Source: Areca catechu (Eukaryota > Streptophyta > Magnoliopsida > Arecales > Arecaceae). From it: a DNA stretch of 64,000 bases. The notes below the pieces were generated by a model. It saw nothing but the letters and a program-made list of their open reading frames with translations, was not told the DNA's origin and made no database searches. This document shows, piece by piece, positions 10,524-22,985 of the stretch. The stretch lies in assembly GCA_021397845.1 (NCBI GenBank), contig CM038048.1:28518727-28582726 (forward strand), in the 5' to 3' direction. Within the stretch, counting starts at the first letter, position 1. Each line of letters opens with the position of its first letter. A program made the position numbers and the translations under genes.

Positions 10524-11906
10524 ATGGGGCCTAGGAAGTAGCTGGTTAGGATGCCATGACCATTCTCTCAGGGTGCGGAGCACCGCATGAAGGCTAGGCA
10601 TGACGATCAGCCTATAGAGGTAGCAGCATAACCTGAGATTCCAATTTAACCTCCACCAGTCCTTGGAGCAGATGCATGGCCTCCAAGGCTATTATCGGGG
10701 GATGGAGAGTAAATTTTGAGTTTGTTGACCAGCAACATTTTAGGATTGGTGATTGGTTGAGAGATGCTGGTTTTACATAGTTTTGTTCCCTCAGAGAGAG
10801 GTTTTATCCAGCACTGATGAGGGAATTTTATGGGACTTTAGCCCGAGGCGCTGATGGATGGATCATAGAGGTTAGAGAGATCACTATTCTATTATCAACA
10901 GAGATACTAAGCCGGGTATGGGAGATCCCGATGAGGGGGACAGTCATAGACTCACTTGTAGACAGGATCAATGGCTACAGGTGCATAATTGAGAGAGATG
11001 ACATTGGAGAGGGAACCAACATTGTTGCTTCATGGCTATCACTAGAGATGAGGCTCTTGCATCACATAGTTACCTGGATCTTACTGTCGAAGACCGGGAG
11101 GTTCGATTTCATTACTGAGAGGGAGCTTCTGATAATGGTTTCCTTGATACAGAGGACTCCAGTCTGTCTACCTGTGCTCATAATACATCAGATGATATAG
11201 GTGGTGACCAGTAGGAGACTTTGTTTACCATATGGGATGGGTCTTTCTATATTGTTTGGAGCATACGGAGTCAACCTTGATGGTGAGCCATACCGACAGC
11301 TACTTCACATAGATGTATATGATGAGAGATCACTACATCGTATGGGGAATCATGGTACCGAAGTCGGTGGAGACGGAGAGTTTCTAGAGATACACCTAAC
11401 TCGGATTCAGATGATGATGCAGCTGAGGAGGAGGATATACCAAGAGATGTGGCTATGCCATTTGATCCATCACGTGCTACACTAGAGTTACAGCCCGATC
11501 CATCAGTATCGGCACATGCAGAGGTGCATCTCCTGGAGATACTTCTGACAGGATCACTCAACTGGAGGCTGAGATGAGATCATTAGACAGTGAGTAGATC
11601 TGATGCACATGGAGATGAGATCAGGTTTTGATGAGATGAGGACAGGGTTTTTTACTATCATGGGTACTTTACAGGTTTTATCTTATAGTAGGCCACCTTC
11701 ACCTCCACCTACTCCACCAGCTCCACCTGCAGATACTTAGACAGGAGACGGTCAGGGTGACTCATCCAAAGATTTTGATGTTGTTGACTTCATAGCAGAT
11801 CCTGAGCCAAACACTGTAGCTGACGAGGATGTTTAGCTCATAGTTGATGCGATGAGGTCTTCTAAGGCTTCTCCTACCCCATCTAGTCTAGCTATTCAGA
11901 CATTAT
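10524..11906 (+). pseudogene. A env-like third ORF, first part (interrupted by B)
   Basis: Starts MGPRK, like MAPRK in B, 450 bp after pol. The best open pieces are 10817-11200 and 11201-11485. The diagnostic block SLEMRLLHHIV...LLSKTGRFDFITERELLIM matches SLEIRLLHNII...FLPRTGRFDWISERDLVFM in B, a block found in the env-like or putative plant transposon proteins of Sireviruses. A Pro-rich stretch follows (about 11695-11740) and sequence stops at the B insertion. Stops occur near the start and after 11200. The role of this ORF in plants is not established. Confidence 0.7.
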
Positions 11907-12225
11907 TGTTGATCCCTGGAATGATTTTGATGATCACAAAACATTGGAGCATGTATATGTTACCAATTCTTTCAATTACTTGAGAAGTTTTTGTAGGAAA
12001 ATGGTTATATGTAGTTTAATTGGTTTTCAAATTGGTTAAAAGGTAATTCAATCTTGTATAGACTCTTACGGACTTTAAATTATTAAAGCCCTAATTTTTT
12101 CAACTTTGTAATCTTGTAAATGGGCTGTAAAATTATACAAATAAGAGTGTATAGATTAGCTCTTGTTTGATTCATGTGTTAAAGAATTTTGGAGAAGTTT
12201 GAAGCATTAATTGAAGTTTTGGCAA

Positions 12226-12580
12226 GAGCCGATTCATGGATCAAGAGCCGACTCCTTGTGGCACGACACAAAGAAATTTTAGAGTTTCAATACCTCGAGC
12301 TGACTCATGTCCCAAGAGCCGACTCATGGAAGAATACATGTTTTTGAAGTCTAAGATTTCGAGCTGACTTGAGCTTCAAGTGTCGACTCGTCCAGAGTTA
12401 TGTTTGTTGGTGACTGAGACTTCGAGCCGACTATATCCTGAAGAGCCGACTCAAGAAAATTATGATTTTGAATTGATTGAAGGTTCGAGCCGACTCCAGC
12501 TTGAAGAACTGACTCGCACAGAAATTCTGATTGGGCTGTCTGAGACTTCGAGCCGACTCGTGGATCTCGAGCCGACTCGA
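12226..12580 (+). repeat. B 5' LTR array of GAGCCGACTC boxes
   Basis: About twelve copies of GAGCCGACTC or one-base variants (GAGCTGACTC, TGTCGACTCG), many followed by ATGG or paired as inverted copies such as CGAGCCGACTCGAG. They sit 120-470 bp upstream of the TATA box. They match the description of the repeated symmetrical CG-core boxes of Sirevirus LTRs. The array recurs in the 3' LTR at about 21305-21660. Confidence 0.8.
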
Positions 12581-12699
12581 GTGACCATTTTCTGCACTCT
12601 AACGACTAGTTGCTGAAAATGATTTTTGAATTCCATTTAGTCTCCAACAGCTCTTTCACGAATCCTTAGGCCCTATAATGGCCATATCTTATGGAAAAC

Positions 12700-12708
12700 T
12701 ATAAAAGG
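12700..12708 (+). promoter_or_regulatory. B 5' LTR TATA box
   Basis: TATAAAAGG, in the context AACTATAAAAGGGATT, just downstream of the box array. The 3' LTR keeps TATAAAAGGG at 21781-21790. Confidence 0.7.
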
Positions 12709-13479
12709 GATTAATTTTGATGGATTAAATAATTTCTTGAGGGATTATTATTGATTTATATTAGAAATTTAAAAAGCCTTCAAGTCTTTCACCAACCTAC
12801 TTCAAGAGTATTCAAGATAGGATTCAAAGCTTTACCAACTTCTCTTCAATATTGAATCCACTCATTGAAGAAGCAAAGAAGTAACTTGAAGAGTATTAAA
12901 GAGCATTCAAAGATAGGCTTCACCTTGATCTACATCGGCAATATTTAAACAAACTCGGTTTGTTGTGTAGCTGCTTTTTATTTCTCTCTATCTTTGTTTT
13001 CTCTCTAAGAACAATAAGGGGCTGTGTCTTAAGAGAGGGTTAAAGGATTTTAGATGAACCTTGTGAAAACCTATGTTGGGTTCTTGGTGATCCCGGTATG
13101 AAACAAAGTATTAGGGCTTCTTTGGTGATCCCGTTTAAAACCAAAGGGACTTGGATTTTCTTTAGTGATCCCGGTAAAACCAAAGTGTATAGGTTTGGAT
13201 TGTGAGCTTGGTAAAATAATCCAACTGTATTCCGGTTGGGAGATATAGTGGAAATTTCAAGTGGTCCTTGGGTAGTGGACGTAGGAGCTGGTTACTACGA
13301 ACCACTCTAAATTTTCTTGTATTTGTGTTTGTACTTACTTTGCCTTTTTGCATTTACTTAATTACTTCTGCATTACATATTACACCACAATATCAAAAGG
13401 ATTTCAAATTGCACATATTTGTGAAAAGTTTTTATAATCCCAATTCTCCCCCTTCTTGGGAAGCCACATGGGCAACAAG

Positions 13480-13491
13480 TGGTATCAGAGC
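13480..13491 (+). other. B primer binding site
   Basis: TGGTATCAGAGC, two bases after the LTR end. It is the exact complement of GCTCTGATACCA, the 3' end of plant initiator tRNA-Met. Confidence 0.9.
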
Positions 13492-13524
13492 AGAGTCTCT
13501 GAAAATTACTTAGACTAAGGATAA

Positions 13525-15300
13525 ATGGCACATCCCATGAGCACTTATTTGGTCGAAGGCCAATCCACAAATCGACCTGTACTTTTCATTGGAACCAATT
13601 ATAAATATTGGAAGGCGAGGATGAAAATATACATTCAAGCCGTAGATTTTCATTTATAAAAAATTATTTTGAAAGGACCTCATACACCCACTATTAGAAT
13701 TAATGATATTGAGGTTTCCAAACTAGAAGAGGAATGGGACGAAAATGATATGAAATTAGCTGAGCTGAATGCCAAAGCTATGAATTTGCTGTGTTGTGCT
13801 TTGGAACCAAATAAGTTTAATAGAATTTCAACTTTTAATTCTGCTAAAAAAATTTGGAATAAGCTAGAGATTACACATGAAGGCACTTCACAAGTTAAAA
13901 CATCAAAAATCAATCTTCTTATGCACAACTATGAATTATTTAAGATGGATCCTAGTGAAACTATTTTTGCTATGTATACTCATTTCACTGATATTATCAA
14001 TGGTCTCCAAAGTCTTGGTAGGAGCTACACTAATGCTGATCTTATTCAAAATGTTTTTAGATCCTTGCCAGATAAATGGGAAGCTAAAGTGAGCTATTCA
14101 AGAGACAAAGGACTTGAACACCCTACCACTAGATGAGTTGCTTGGATCACTAATTACACATGAATTAGCCATGCAATAAAGGATTGATGAAGATTCTAAG
14201 AGAAAGACAGCTATAGCATTTAAAGCTACAGAAGAGGATAGGAATGAAGATTCAGACTTATCTGATGATGATGATCTTGAAAATGATGAGATAACCCTTG
14301 TAATGAGAAAGTTTAAAGGTTTTTGGATAGAAGAAAAACAAATAGATAGAGGAAGCAATTTTAAAAAAGAGATTTTGGAAGAGAAAGAGAAAAGGACAAA
14401 GAAAAAGAGAAGGATAAAGATAAAGATCAAATTCCAATATGGATGCAAGAAATCGAGACATATCGGTCCGGACTGTTCTGAAGCAAAGAAAAAGATGATC
14501 AACAGAAAGAAGAAGAAGGCAATGCTTGCAGCATGGAGTGACAACGATGAATCTACATCTACTGAAGAGGATGAAGAAGGAACAAAAACTACACAGATCT
14601 GTCTTATGGATTTGGAGGACGAGGTAACTACTTCTGAACCTAATTTAGAATTTACAGATGATGAGTTATATAATGCATTTTGTAAATTATTAGTAGAATA
14701 TAAAAAGGTTGGTTTGAAAATGAAAACTTTGAAAAACCATTATGATATAAGTGAAAAGGATAAAAATAAATTTGTTGAAAGAAATAAGATTTTGCAAAGA
14801 GAATTAAGTCTAGTTTGTGAAAGATTTAAGATCACCTAATTTGAAAAAGAAGAGCTTCTTGAGAAAAATAAAGTTTTGAAAAATGAAAATGATGATTTGA
14901 AAAAGGAAGTTCAAAAGCTCAAGCCTTTGGTTGAAAAATTAACCCTAAGTTCCAACAAGCTTGAACAAATTTTGAAAGATCAAAGAGAGACAAATAACAA
15001 AATTGGAATTGGTTACAAAGGTTCAATTTTAAATAAATTTTCTACATCTACATCATATGCTCCTAAGTTTATTACTTCAAAATAATTTAGACCTAAATTT
15101 GCATCATCACATACTTTTTATTCAAAGCCAAGAATTGTATGCTATGCTTGTAATAATATTGGTCATAAGGTATTTGAGTGTCATTTGAAACATAATGACA
15201 AGAAGAAAATCAAAAAAGTTTGGGTTCCAAAAGGAACAATTTCTACTAACTTGCAAGGACCCAAGAAAGCTTGGGTACCTAAATCCATTACATGATTGTC
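13525..15300 (+). pseudogene. B gag (broken)
   Basis: Nucleocapsid protein of a copia element. The ATG at 13525 opens MAHPM, and the early block FIGTNYKYWKARM is the usual start of the copia gag family. An in-frame stop follows at about codon 44, then the capsid-like region 13669-14136 with WNKLEITHEGT and KINLLMHNYELF. A shift is followed by a Lys/Glu-rich stretch and a degenerate knuckle (YGCKKSRHIGPDC) near 14440. A long heptad-rich coiled coil spans about 14700-15000, as described for Sirevirus gag. A good zinc knuckle CYACNNIGHKVFEC lies at 15141-15182. Confidence 0.87.
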
Positions 15301-18300
15301 TTGCAAGGATATTTTACAGCCACAAATATAAAAAAAAGATGGTACCTGGATGGCAGCTGTTCAAGACACATAACGGGTGATATTGATCAATTCTTCATCC
15401 TAGAACAAAAAGATGGTGAAATGGTAACATTTGATGATAATTGCAAAGGAAGGATAATCGATATTGGTAAAATCAAAATTACTCCTATATTTATTGAAAA
15501 TGTGTTACTTGTAAAAAAGTTAAAACATAATCTTTTGAGTATTAGTCAGCTTTGTGATATTGGTTTTAATATTTTCTTCAAGTCTTCAATGAGTATAGTA
15601 GTTGATCCACTTGACTCTAGTACAAAATTCATTGGACATAGACTTGGTAACATTTATGTAGTAGATCTTAATGATCTAGCTATGTCAAGCAATATAAGTT
15701 TTATAGCAATGAATGACAAGAGCAGGGAATCAAGTTTACTATGGCATAGGTGACTTGGACATACTAGTATGGATACTATAGCAAAACTAATTTCAAAAGA
15801 TTTAGTCAAAGGGTTGCCAAAGTTTAAAGTTAATTTTGATTATGTTTCTGATGCTTGTCAATTAGGAAAACAAGTGAGGGGAAGTTTTAAATCCAAAAAT
15901 ATTGTTTCTACTACTAGATCCTTAGAGCTACTTCACGCGGACCTATTTGGACCTACTAGGACTACAAGTCTAGGTGGTATAAAATATGGCATTGTGATTG
16001 TAGATAATTTTTCAAGATACACATGGGTTTTGTTTATTGCACATAAAGATGAAACATTCAAAGTATTCAAAAGTTTTATAAAAGAGTTTCAAATTTGAAA
16101 AATCTGTCTGTTATTTCAATTCGTAGTGATCATGGTATAGAATTTAAAAATTAACATTTTGATCACTTTTGCACAAAGCACGGTATTGACCACAACTTCT
16201 CAGCTCCTAGAACACCACAGCAAAATGGTGTTGTAGAAAGAAAGAATCGTACTTTGGAAGAGATGTCCAGAACAATGCTTTGTGAAGGAAATCTTTCAAA
16301 ATACTTTTGGGTAGAAGCTGTAAATATTGCTTGCTATATTTTGAACAGAGTTTTGATTAGACCTATCATTCAAAAAATATCCTATGAACTATGCAACAAT
16401 AGAAAGCCTAATATCAAATATTTTCATGTTTTTGGTTGTAAATGTTTTGTTCTTAATAATGGAAAATATAATATTGGTAAATTCGATGCAAAATCCAATG
16501 AGGCTATTTTTCTTGGATATTCTTTAAATAGTAAAGCCTATCGAGTTTTCAACAAAAGAAATTTGACTATGGAAGAATCAATATATATTTTTTTCAATGA
16601 ATCGATGTTACATCTTCTAGAAAAGAAGATTATGCTGATGATGATGTAGGTACACTAGAACATGGACTGAAGGATATGACTCTCAAAGACAAACAATCAA
16701 GTGAATCACATGATGAAGAGGTAAGCAAGAATCATGATGACATACCTAAAGAAAGGAGGTATATACACTCACATCCCAAAGAACTAATTATAGGAGACCC
16801 ATTTCAAGGTGTTAGAATTAGAGCTTCGCATAGAGATGCACATGACTTGATTGCTTTTGTTTCTCATGTAAAACCACACACTATAGAAGAAGCTGAAACT
16901 AATCTTAATTGGATGTTAGCCATGCATGATGAGTAAAACCAATTTAGGAGAAATAATGTTTGGACCCTAGTAGAAAGACCTAATGACTATCCTGTTATAG
17001 GTACTAGATGGGTTTATAGAAATAAACTTGATGAGGAAGGTAATGTAATTAGGAATAAGGCTAGACTGGTAGCACAAGGATATAATCAAGAAGAGGGAAT
17101 AGATTTTGATGGGACTTATGCACCAGTAGCTAGGTTATAAGCTATTAGATTACTATTAGCATATGCATGCTTTATGAATTTTAAATTATTTCAAATGGAC
17201 GTAAAGAGTATATTTTTAAATGGTTTTCTATCTGAAGAAGTTTTTATCGAACAACCACCGAGTTTAATCGATCAAACATTTCAAAATCATGTTTTCAAAT
17301 TGAATAAAGCTTTGTATGGTCTGAAACAGGCACCTAGAGCCTGGTATGACAGACTAAGTAAGTTTTTAATTGCAAATAATTTTGTAAGAGGTAGTGTTGA
17401 CACTACACTATTTATTCAAAGAAAAAATAATGATATTTTAGTTATTCAAATCTATGTTGATGATATTATATTTGGATCTACTGATGAATCTTTGTGTCAA
17501 GACTTTGCTAAGTTTTTGCAAGGTGAATTCGAGATAAGCTTGATGGGTGAGTTGAGTTACTTCCTCGAGCTTCAGATCAAATAATCTAAGGAAGGTATCC
17601 TGATTAACCAAGCCAAATATATCAAAGAGATTATCAAAAAGTTTGGCATGGAATCAAGCAAAGAAATTGGAACACCCATGAATCCTGCATGTAGACTTGA
17701 TAAAGATGAGAATGGCACAAATGTTGATCAAAAGCTGTACAGAGGTATGATCGGTTCTTTACTTTATTTGACAGCTAGTAGACTTGATATTTTATTTAGT
17801 ATTTGTATGTGTGTATGTTTTCAATCTAATCCAAAAGAGTCACACATCATAGCTGTTAAAAGAATCATTAAGTATCTTAAAGGCACATGCAATCTAGATT
17901 TATGGTATTCTAAGCATACATCTTTGAAATTAATTAGTTATTCTAATGCTGATTATGGAGGCTATAAAATTGATAGAAAAGCACAAGTGGCACCTGTCAA
18001 TTTCTAGGTGTTAACTTGATTTCATGGCACTGGCATAAACAGAGCTCTATAGCACTGTCTACTATTGAGGCATAATATGTGGCTATGGGGAGCTGTTGTG
18101 CTCAAGTATTATGGATCAAGTAACAAGTAGAAGATTATGATGTTGTCCAATCTAAAATTTCTATTAAATGTGATAATACCAGTGCTATTAACTTATTTAG
18201 AAATCCAATTCAGCATTCTCGAACTAAGCATATAAAAATTAGACATTATTTTATTCGAGGTCATGTTTTAAATAATGTTGTTGAATTGGAATTTGTATCA

Positions 18301-18396
18301 ACTGAAGATCAACTTGCTGACATTTTTATTAAACTCCTTAGTCAAGATAGATTTGAAAAGATTAGAGGCGAACTAGGCCTGTGTGACCCATTCTGA
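15301..18396 (+). pseudogene. B pol: protease, integrase, reverse transcriptase, RNase H (broken)
   Basis: Protease site reads WYLDGSCSRHITG (about 15340), so the usual D-S-G has become D-G-S. GAG-pre-integrase has LLWHR (ending 15750, then TGA) and LGHTSMD. Integrase core: HADLFGPT, then after a shift SDHGIEF, APRTPQQNGVVERKNR with the catalytic Glu kept, and FHVFGCKCF. Reverse transcriptase: [48 protein letters not shown] and YVDD (17453-17464). RNase H: GSLLYLTASRLDI, SNADYGGY, CDNTSAINL, HSRTKHIKI; stop at 18394-18396. Several stops and at least two shifts. Confidence 0.92.
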
Positions 18397-18534
18397 ATGT
18401 TTTGACCTATTTTTTCAAAAATAAGAAAAAATTATCTAGACGTTTCAAATTTCCTTCTAGAGCTTATGACAACCTCCTTTAGTGATAAGAATCCCTTAGA
18501 AATTTGTTTTACTTGCTTTCGAGTTTTGAGCTAA

Positions 18535-18675
18535 AATTTGGCTTGAGCTGACTCAAGACACTAGGTGTTTCGGTGAGCCGACTCGAGAGTCGGGTCGAGG
18601 GTTTTTATTTAGGGCTTCATAGGTTTGAAATCTCTATTTCTTTTCACATTTCTCACTTTCTCTTAGCCGACTCCT
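18535..18675 (+). promoter_or_regulatory. B pre-env cluster of GCCGACTC boxes
   Basis: GAGCTGACTCAAG, GAGCCGACTCGAG, the inverted GAGTCGGGTCGAG and AGCCGACTCC lie between the pol stop and the env-like ATG at 18741. They repeat the LTR boxes. A has an equivalent cluster at the same place. Confidence 0.65.
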
Positions 18676-18740
18676 CTCCCTAATGTAGGAAAAGCTCCTA
18701 GAACACCTCCACAACCTTCCAAAATCCTAATCTAACCTAG

Positions 18741-20338
18741 ATGGCTCCTAGGAAGACCATGGCAAAGAAACCTAGAAGAGTCGTTCGGTCAATGGCGGAG
18801 GAAAGAAGGATAAAGCGATGGTTGGATACTTCAAATCCAGAAGAGGAACATTAAGAAGAATATGAAGAAGAGCAAGAGGCACCAAGGCAGGTAATATTAA
18901 TGAAAAATAGGCAAGTGACATCGGGTAGATGCATAGATTTCACTTTCCTAGAACAAGAAAGCTTGCATATTGGTGATTGGTTGGTTAGACAAGGTTGGAA
19001 AGACTTTTGTATGCTCAATCTTCTAACATATCCCAACCTTGTTAGATAATTTTTTGAGAACATGTCTTTGGGTGCATTTCACATTGAAGCAACTGTGAAG
19101 GGTAAGGATATTGAAATCAGTGAGCAAAAGTTGTCAAGTATTCTTCATATACCAAAAGAGGGTGAAAGCTACCTAGTGTTGAAGGACAAGCAAAAGACTT
19201 TAAGAACGGTGCTTGAGAGGACAAATGTGAAAGGTGTGTTTCATGTTAGTGCCGACCAACTCTCTTTGGAGATAAGATTGCTACATAACATTATTAGCCG
19301 CTTCTTTCTTCCTCGGACTGGGAGATTCGACTGGATTAGCGAGCGAGACCTAGTCTTCATGAGATGCTTGGTTGAGGGGGAGGCCCTCAATTTACCGTTC
19401 ATTATGTTATCACATATGAGGGATTTGCTCGAAGGGAATGAGCTTGTCTTCCATACGGGATGTTGTTTACCCTACTATTTCAGGATGCCCAGGTTGATTT
19501 GTCTGGAGAGGACAGCATACCACTTTTGCATACAGACAAATACAACCTAAAGTCTTTGACCCGAATGGGATTTATTAAGGTTGAGGGTCACTAGATTAGG
19601 AAGAGCTCAGGTCTTCCAGTGACTCATTCAGAGGATGATTCAGATGAGGATGATCAGGCAGCACAGGGACATGGTGTAGAGGCAGAGACACATGTTGATG
19701 AGGCTGGACCCTCAGAGCTAGCTCTTTCTACTCCTCGATCACCTGTCAGAGGATGACAGCTATTGGACCCGGTGATGATGATCGATTGCAGCATGTACTG
19801 GACAAGATCTCGAGTCTTTAGAGAGGGAGATTTGAGACTGATGCCAGGATATCTGCACTTCAGTCAGAGATGCACCAGGGCTTTAGGATATCATGGCTAT
19901 TCTTCGATAGCTTACAGTAGCTAGTCAGTCTGTACCTACTACTACAGCAGCACCTGACATTGGCATAGATTGCGGGTAGGGACAGGCATCACACTTCACT
20001 GCTATTCCTTCTGAGGCTACTCCTGCTGAGGGTGGGACTGGTATCGAGATTCCTAGTTCTGACGTTGGAGATGCTCTGATGACAGAGATTTTGTCTACCA
20101 CCAGCATCCTTGTCTTGTCTTTTGATCCTCCTACTGCTAGACCTATCCCTATTGTAATTTCCTTTGAGTCTAAAGTTAAAGCCAAACCTAAAAGTTCTAG
20201 GACTACTAATCCTGTTAGGACTAGACTTAGGGACCTTAGACCTAGGTTCCCTAAATTCAGGCCTGCTCCAGGCATTTTGGAGGTCTGTTCCTCTAGTGAG
20301 GAAGAGCCTAGTGATGATGATCCTAGTCCTTCCTTTTG
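18741..20338 (+). pseudogene. B env-like third ORF (broken)
   Basis: Starts MAPRKTMAKKPRR with a basic N-terminus. Stops occur at about 18852 and 19049; the main open piece is 19062-19550 and carries SLEIRLLHNII, FFLPRTGRFDWISERDLVFM and NLPFIMLSHM. These blocks occur in the env-like or putative plant transposon proteins found after pol in Sireviruses. The C-terminal part (20079-20339) is rich in Pro, Lys and acidic residues, with SSSEEEPSDDD near the end. No hydrophobic transmembrane stretch long enough to be convincing is seen, so an envelope role is unproven. Confidence 0.72.
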
Positions 20339-20987
20339 ATATTTTTAGTCCTTCCTTTTGATGTTTTAGGACTTTATGTTTTTCATATTTTGTTGTTGTG
20401 ATACTTTTTCTGTCCTGCTGAGGCACTTTTGTATTGTATCACTCATGTACTGACACTTTCATGTATATATATATATCTTTTTATGATACATATTGTAAAT
20501 GACTTTTGTATTGTTCTCCTTATTTTATACACCTTTGTTGATGACAAAAAGGGGGAGAAGGGAGAAAGTATGAATGTGCATGAAAATATGAATAAAATAT
20601 GTATGAATGTGAATATGAAAATGAATATGTATGAAAATATGAAGAAATATTACCACATTAGTAAGGGGGAGCTTATGTTAAGTTTTCAAGAAACTTACTT
20701 CAAATACAAATTAATTTTGTGAAGTTTCGATACGTAGTGCATAGATGATACATTGTATTGATACATATGATACATTGTGTGGATAGTTTTCAGTTTTATG
20801 ATATATATGATACATTGTGATACATTGTATTGACACTTATGAGTTCAACAATTTGATACTCAATTTGATTTGATACACACTATGTTAAATATCAGTTGAT
20901 ACATGTAAATATGATACACAGTAATTGTAAAGTGTTTTTAAATCATGTTCATGCCTAGTGTTTTGTCATCATAAAAAAGGGGAAGAT
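20339..20987 (+). other. B 3' non-coding tail with polypurine tracts and GATACATTG repeats
   Basis: No gene. Purine tracts occur at about 20545-20568 (aaaaagggggagaaggga), 20660-20672 (aagggggagctt) and the terminal one at 20973-20987 (aaaaaaggggaagat) touching the LTR. Between the last two are about seven GATACATTGT-like repeats (20727-20930). Multiple tracts before the 3' LTR are typical of Sireviruses. Confidence 0.75.
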
Positions 20988-22558
20988 TGTTGACCCCTGG
21001 AATGATTTGGATGATCACAAAATATTGGAGCATGTATATGTTACCAATTCTTTCAATTACTTGAGAAGTTTTTGCAGGAAAATGGTTATATGTAGTTTAA
21101 TTGGTTTTCAAATTGGTTGAAAGGTAATTCAATCTTGTATAGACTCTTATGGACTTTAAATTGTTAAAGCCCTAATTTTTTTAACTTTGTAATCTTGTAA
21201 ACGGGCTATAAAATTGTAAAAATAAGAGTGTATAGATTAGCTCTTGTTTGATTCAAGTGTTGAAGAATTTCGAAGAAGTTTGAAGCATTAATTGAAGTTT
21301 TGGCAAGAGCCGACTCATGGATCAAGAGCTAACTCCTTGTGGCACAGCATAAAAAAAATTTAGAGTTTTAGTACCTCGAGCTGACTCGTGTCCCAAGAGC
21401 CAACTCATGGAAGAATACATGTTTCTGAAGTCTGAGATCTCGAGCCGACTCGAGCTTCAAGAGCCTACTCATCCAGAGTTAAGTTTGTTGGTGACTGAGA
21501 CTTTGAGCCGACTCTACCCTGAAGAGCCAACTCAAGGAAATTGTGGTTTTGAATTGATTGAAGGTTCGAGCCGACTCTAGCTTGAAGAGCCAACTCGTAC
21601 TGAAATTTTGATTGGGTTATCTGAGACTTCGAGCTGACTCGTGGATCTCGGGTTGACTCGAGTGACCATTTTTTGCACTCTAATGGCTAGTTGCTGAAAG
21701 TAATTTTTGAATTCTAATTGGTCTCCAACAGCTCTTTCACGAATCCCTAGGCCCTGCAATGGCCATATCTCATGGAAAACTATAAAAGGGATTACTTTTG
21801 ATGGATTAAACAATTTTTTGAGGGATTATTATTGATTTATCTTGGAAATTTGAAAAGCCTTCAAGTCATTCACCAACCTACTTCAAGAGCAGTCAAGATA
21901 GGATTCAAAGCTTCACCAACTTCTCTTCATCATTGAATCCACTCATTGAAGAAGCAAAGAAGCAGCTTGAAGAGCATTAAAGAGCATTCAAAGCTAGGCT
22001 TCACTTTGATCTACATCGACAACATTTAAACAAACTTGATTTATTATATAGTTGCTTTTTATTTCTCTCTATCTTTATTTTCTCTCTAAGAACAGCGAGG
22101 GGCTATGTCTTAAGAGAGGGTTAAAGGTTTTTAGGTGAACCTTGTGAAAATCTAAGTTGGGTTCTTGGTGATCCCGGTATAAAACCAAGTGTCAGGGTTT
22201 CTTTGGTGATCCTGTTTAAAACCAAAGGGAGTTGGGTTTTCTTTGGTGATCCCGATAAAACCAAAGTGTATATGTTTGGATTGTGAGCCTGGTAAAACAA
22301 TCTGACTATATTCCGATTGGGAGATATAGTGGAAATCCCAAGTGATCCTTGGGTAGTGGACGTAGGAGCTGGTTGCTCAGAACCACTCTAAATTTTCTTG
22401 TGTTTGTGTTTGTGCTTACTTTGCCTTATTGCATTTACTTAATTACTTCTGCATTGCATATTGCACCACAACACCAAAAGGATTTCAAATAGCATATATT
22501 TGTGAAAAATTTTTATAATCCCAATTCACCGCCCTCTTGGGAAGTCACCTGGGCAACA
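20988..22558 (+). repeat. B 3' LTR
   Basis: Begins TGTTGACCCCTGG, ends GGGCAACA; 1571 bp, same length as the 5' copy. Box array at about 21305-21660 and TATA at 21781. Confidence 0.95.
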
Positions 22559-22677
22559 CCTATCCTTCCGAGTATCTCCATTATACCTGATTCTTTAGAT
22601 CCAATTGTTTCGACACCTATCCTATATTCTGATCCATCTATTGACTTACCTACACTATCATTTTCTGTACATCCTAC
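22559..22677 (+). pseudogene. A env-like ORF, second part (between B and C)
   Basis: A 119-bp island between the B 3' LTR and the C 5' LTR. In frame it reads Ser/Pro/Ile-rich (PILPSISIIPDSLDP), the composition of the env-like C-terminal half in B. Its last five bases (cctac, 22673-22677) are the target duplication of C. Confidence 0.65.
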
Positions 22678-22784
22678 AGTTACAGTAGTAAACAAGACCC
22701 ATTCGGCCCTGACACGCGTCCTCCTTGGATGCTGGCGCGGCCACGCCCTTCTCCACCTCGGTCAGGCATCTCTCCACCTCTGCC

Positions 22785-22985
22785 CCATATCGGCCATGTG
22801 GCAGTTCAGCACAGCTCGGCTCGGCCCCACTTCGGCCATGTGGCGGTTCAGCCCAGCTCGACTCGACCCCACTTCAGCACGTGGCGGTTCAGCCCAGCTC
22901 GGCTCGGCCCCACTTCGGCCATGTGGCTGTTCAGCCCAGCTCGGCTCGACCCCACTTCGGCCATGTGGCGGTTCAGCTCAGCTTG
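22785..22985 (+). repeat. C 5' LTR short tandem repeats, about 44-bp unit
   Basis: Five copies of a unit containing CGGCCATGTGGCGGTTCAGC, spaced 44-46 bp. The 3' LTR has the same array at about 29880-30075. Confidence 0.85.

Larger units (their letters stand above)
11907..13477 (+). repeat. B 5' LTR
   Basis: Begins TGTTGATCCCTGGAATG and ends GGGCAACA; direct repeat of 20988-22558 with identical length. It holds the box array at 12226-12580, a TATA box at 12700 and short repeats of the type GGTGATCCCGGTAAAACC (13085-13175) near the end. Confidence 0.95.
11907..22558 (+). mobile_element. B: complete-length env-bearing Sirevirus inserted in A
   Basis: Full structure: LTR 1571 bp, initiator tRNA-Met primer site, gag with coiled coil and zinc knuckle, protease, integrase, reverse transcriptase, RNase H, box cluster, env-like ORF, several polypurine tracts, LTR 1571 bp; 10652 bp in all. 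The LTRs differ at about 17 of the first 340 bases by my hand count, so the insertion is not recent. Flanks are attat (11902-11906) and cctat (22559-22563), which share only three bases, so the target duplication is decayed or the ends recombined. A's env-like ORF continues after it. Confidence 0.92.
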
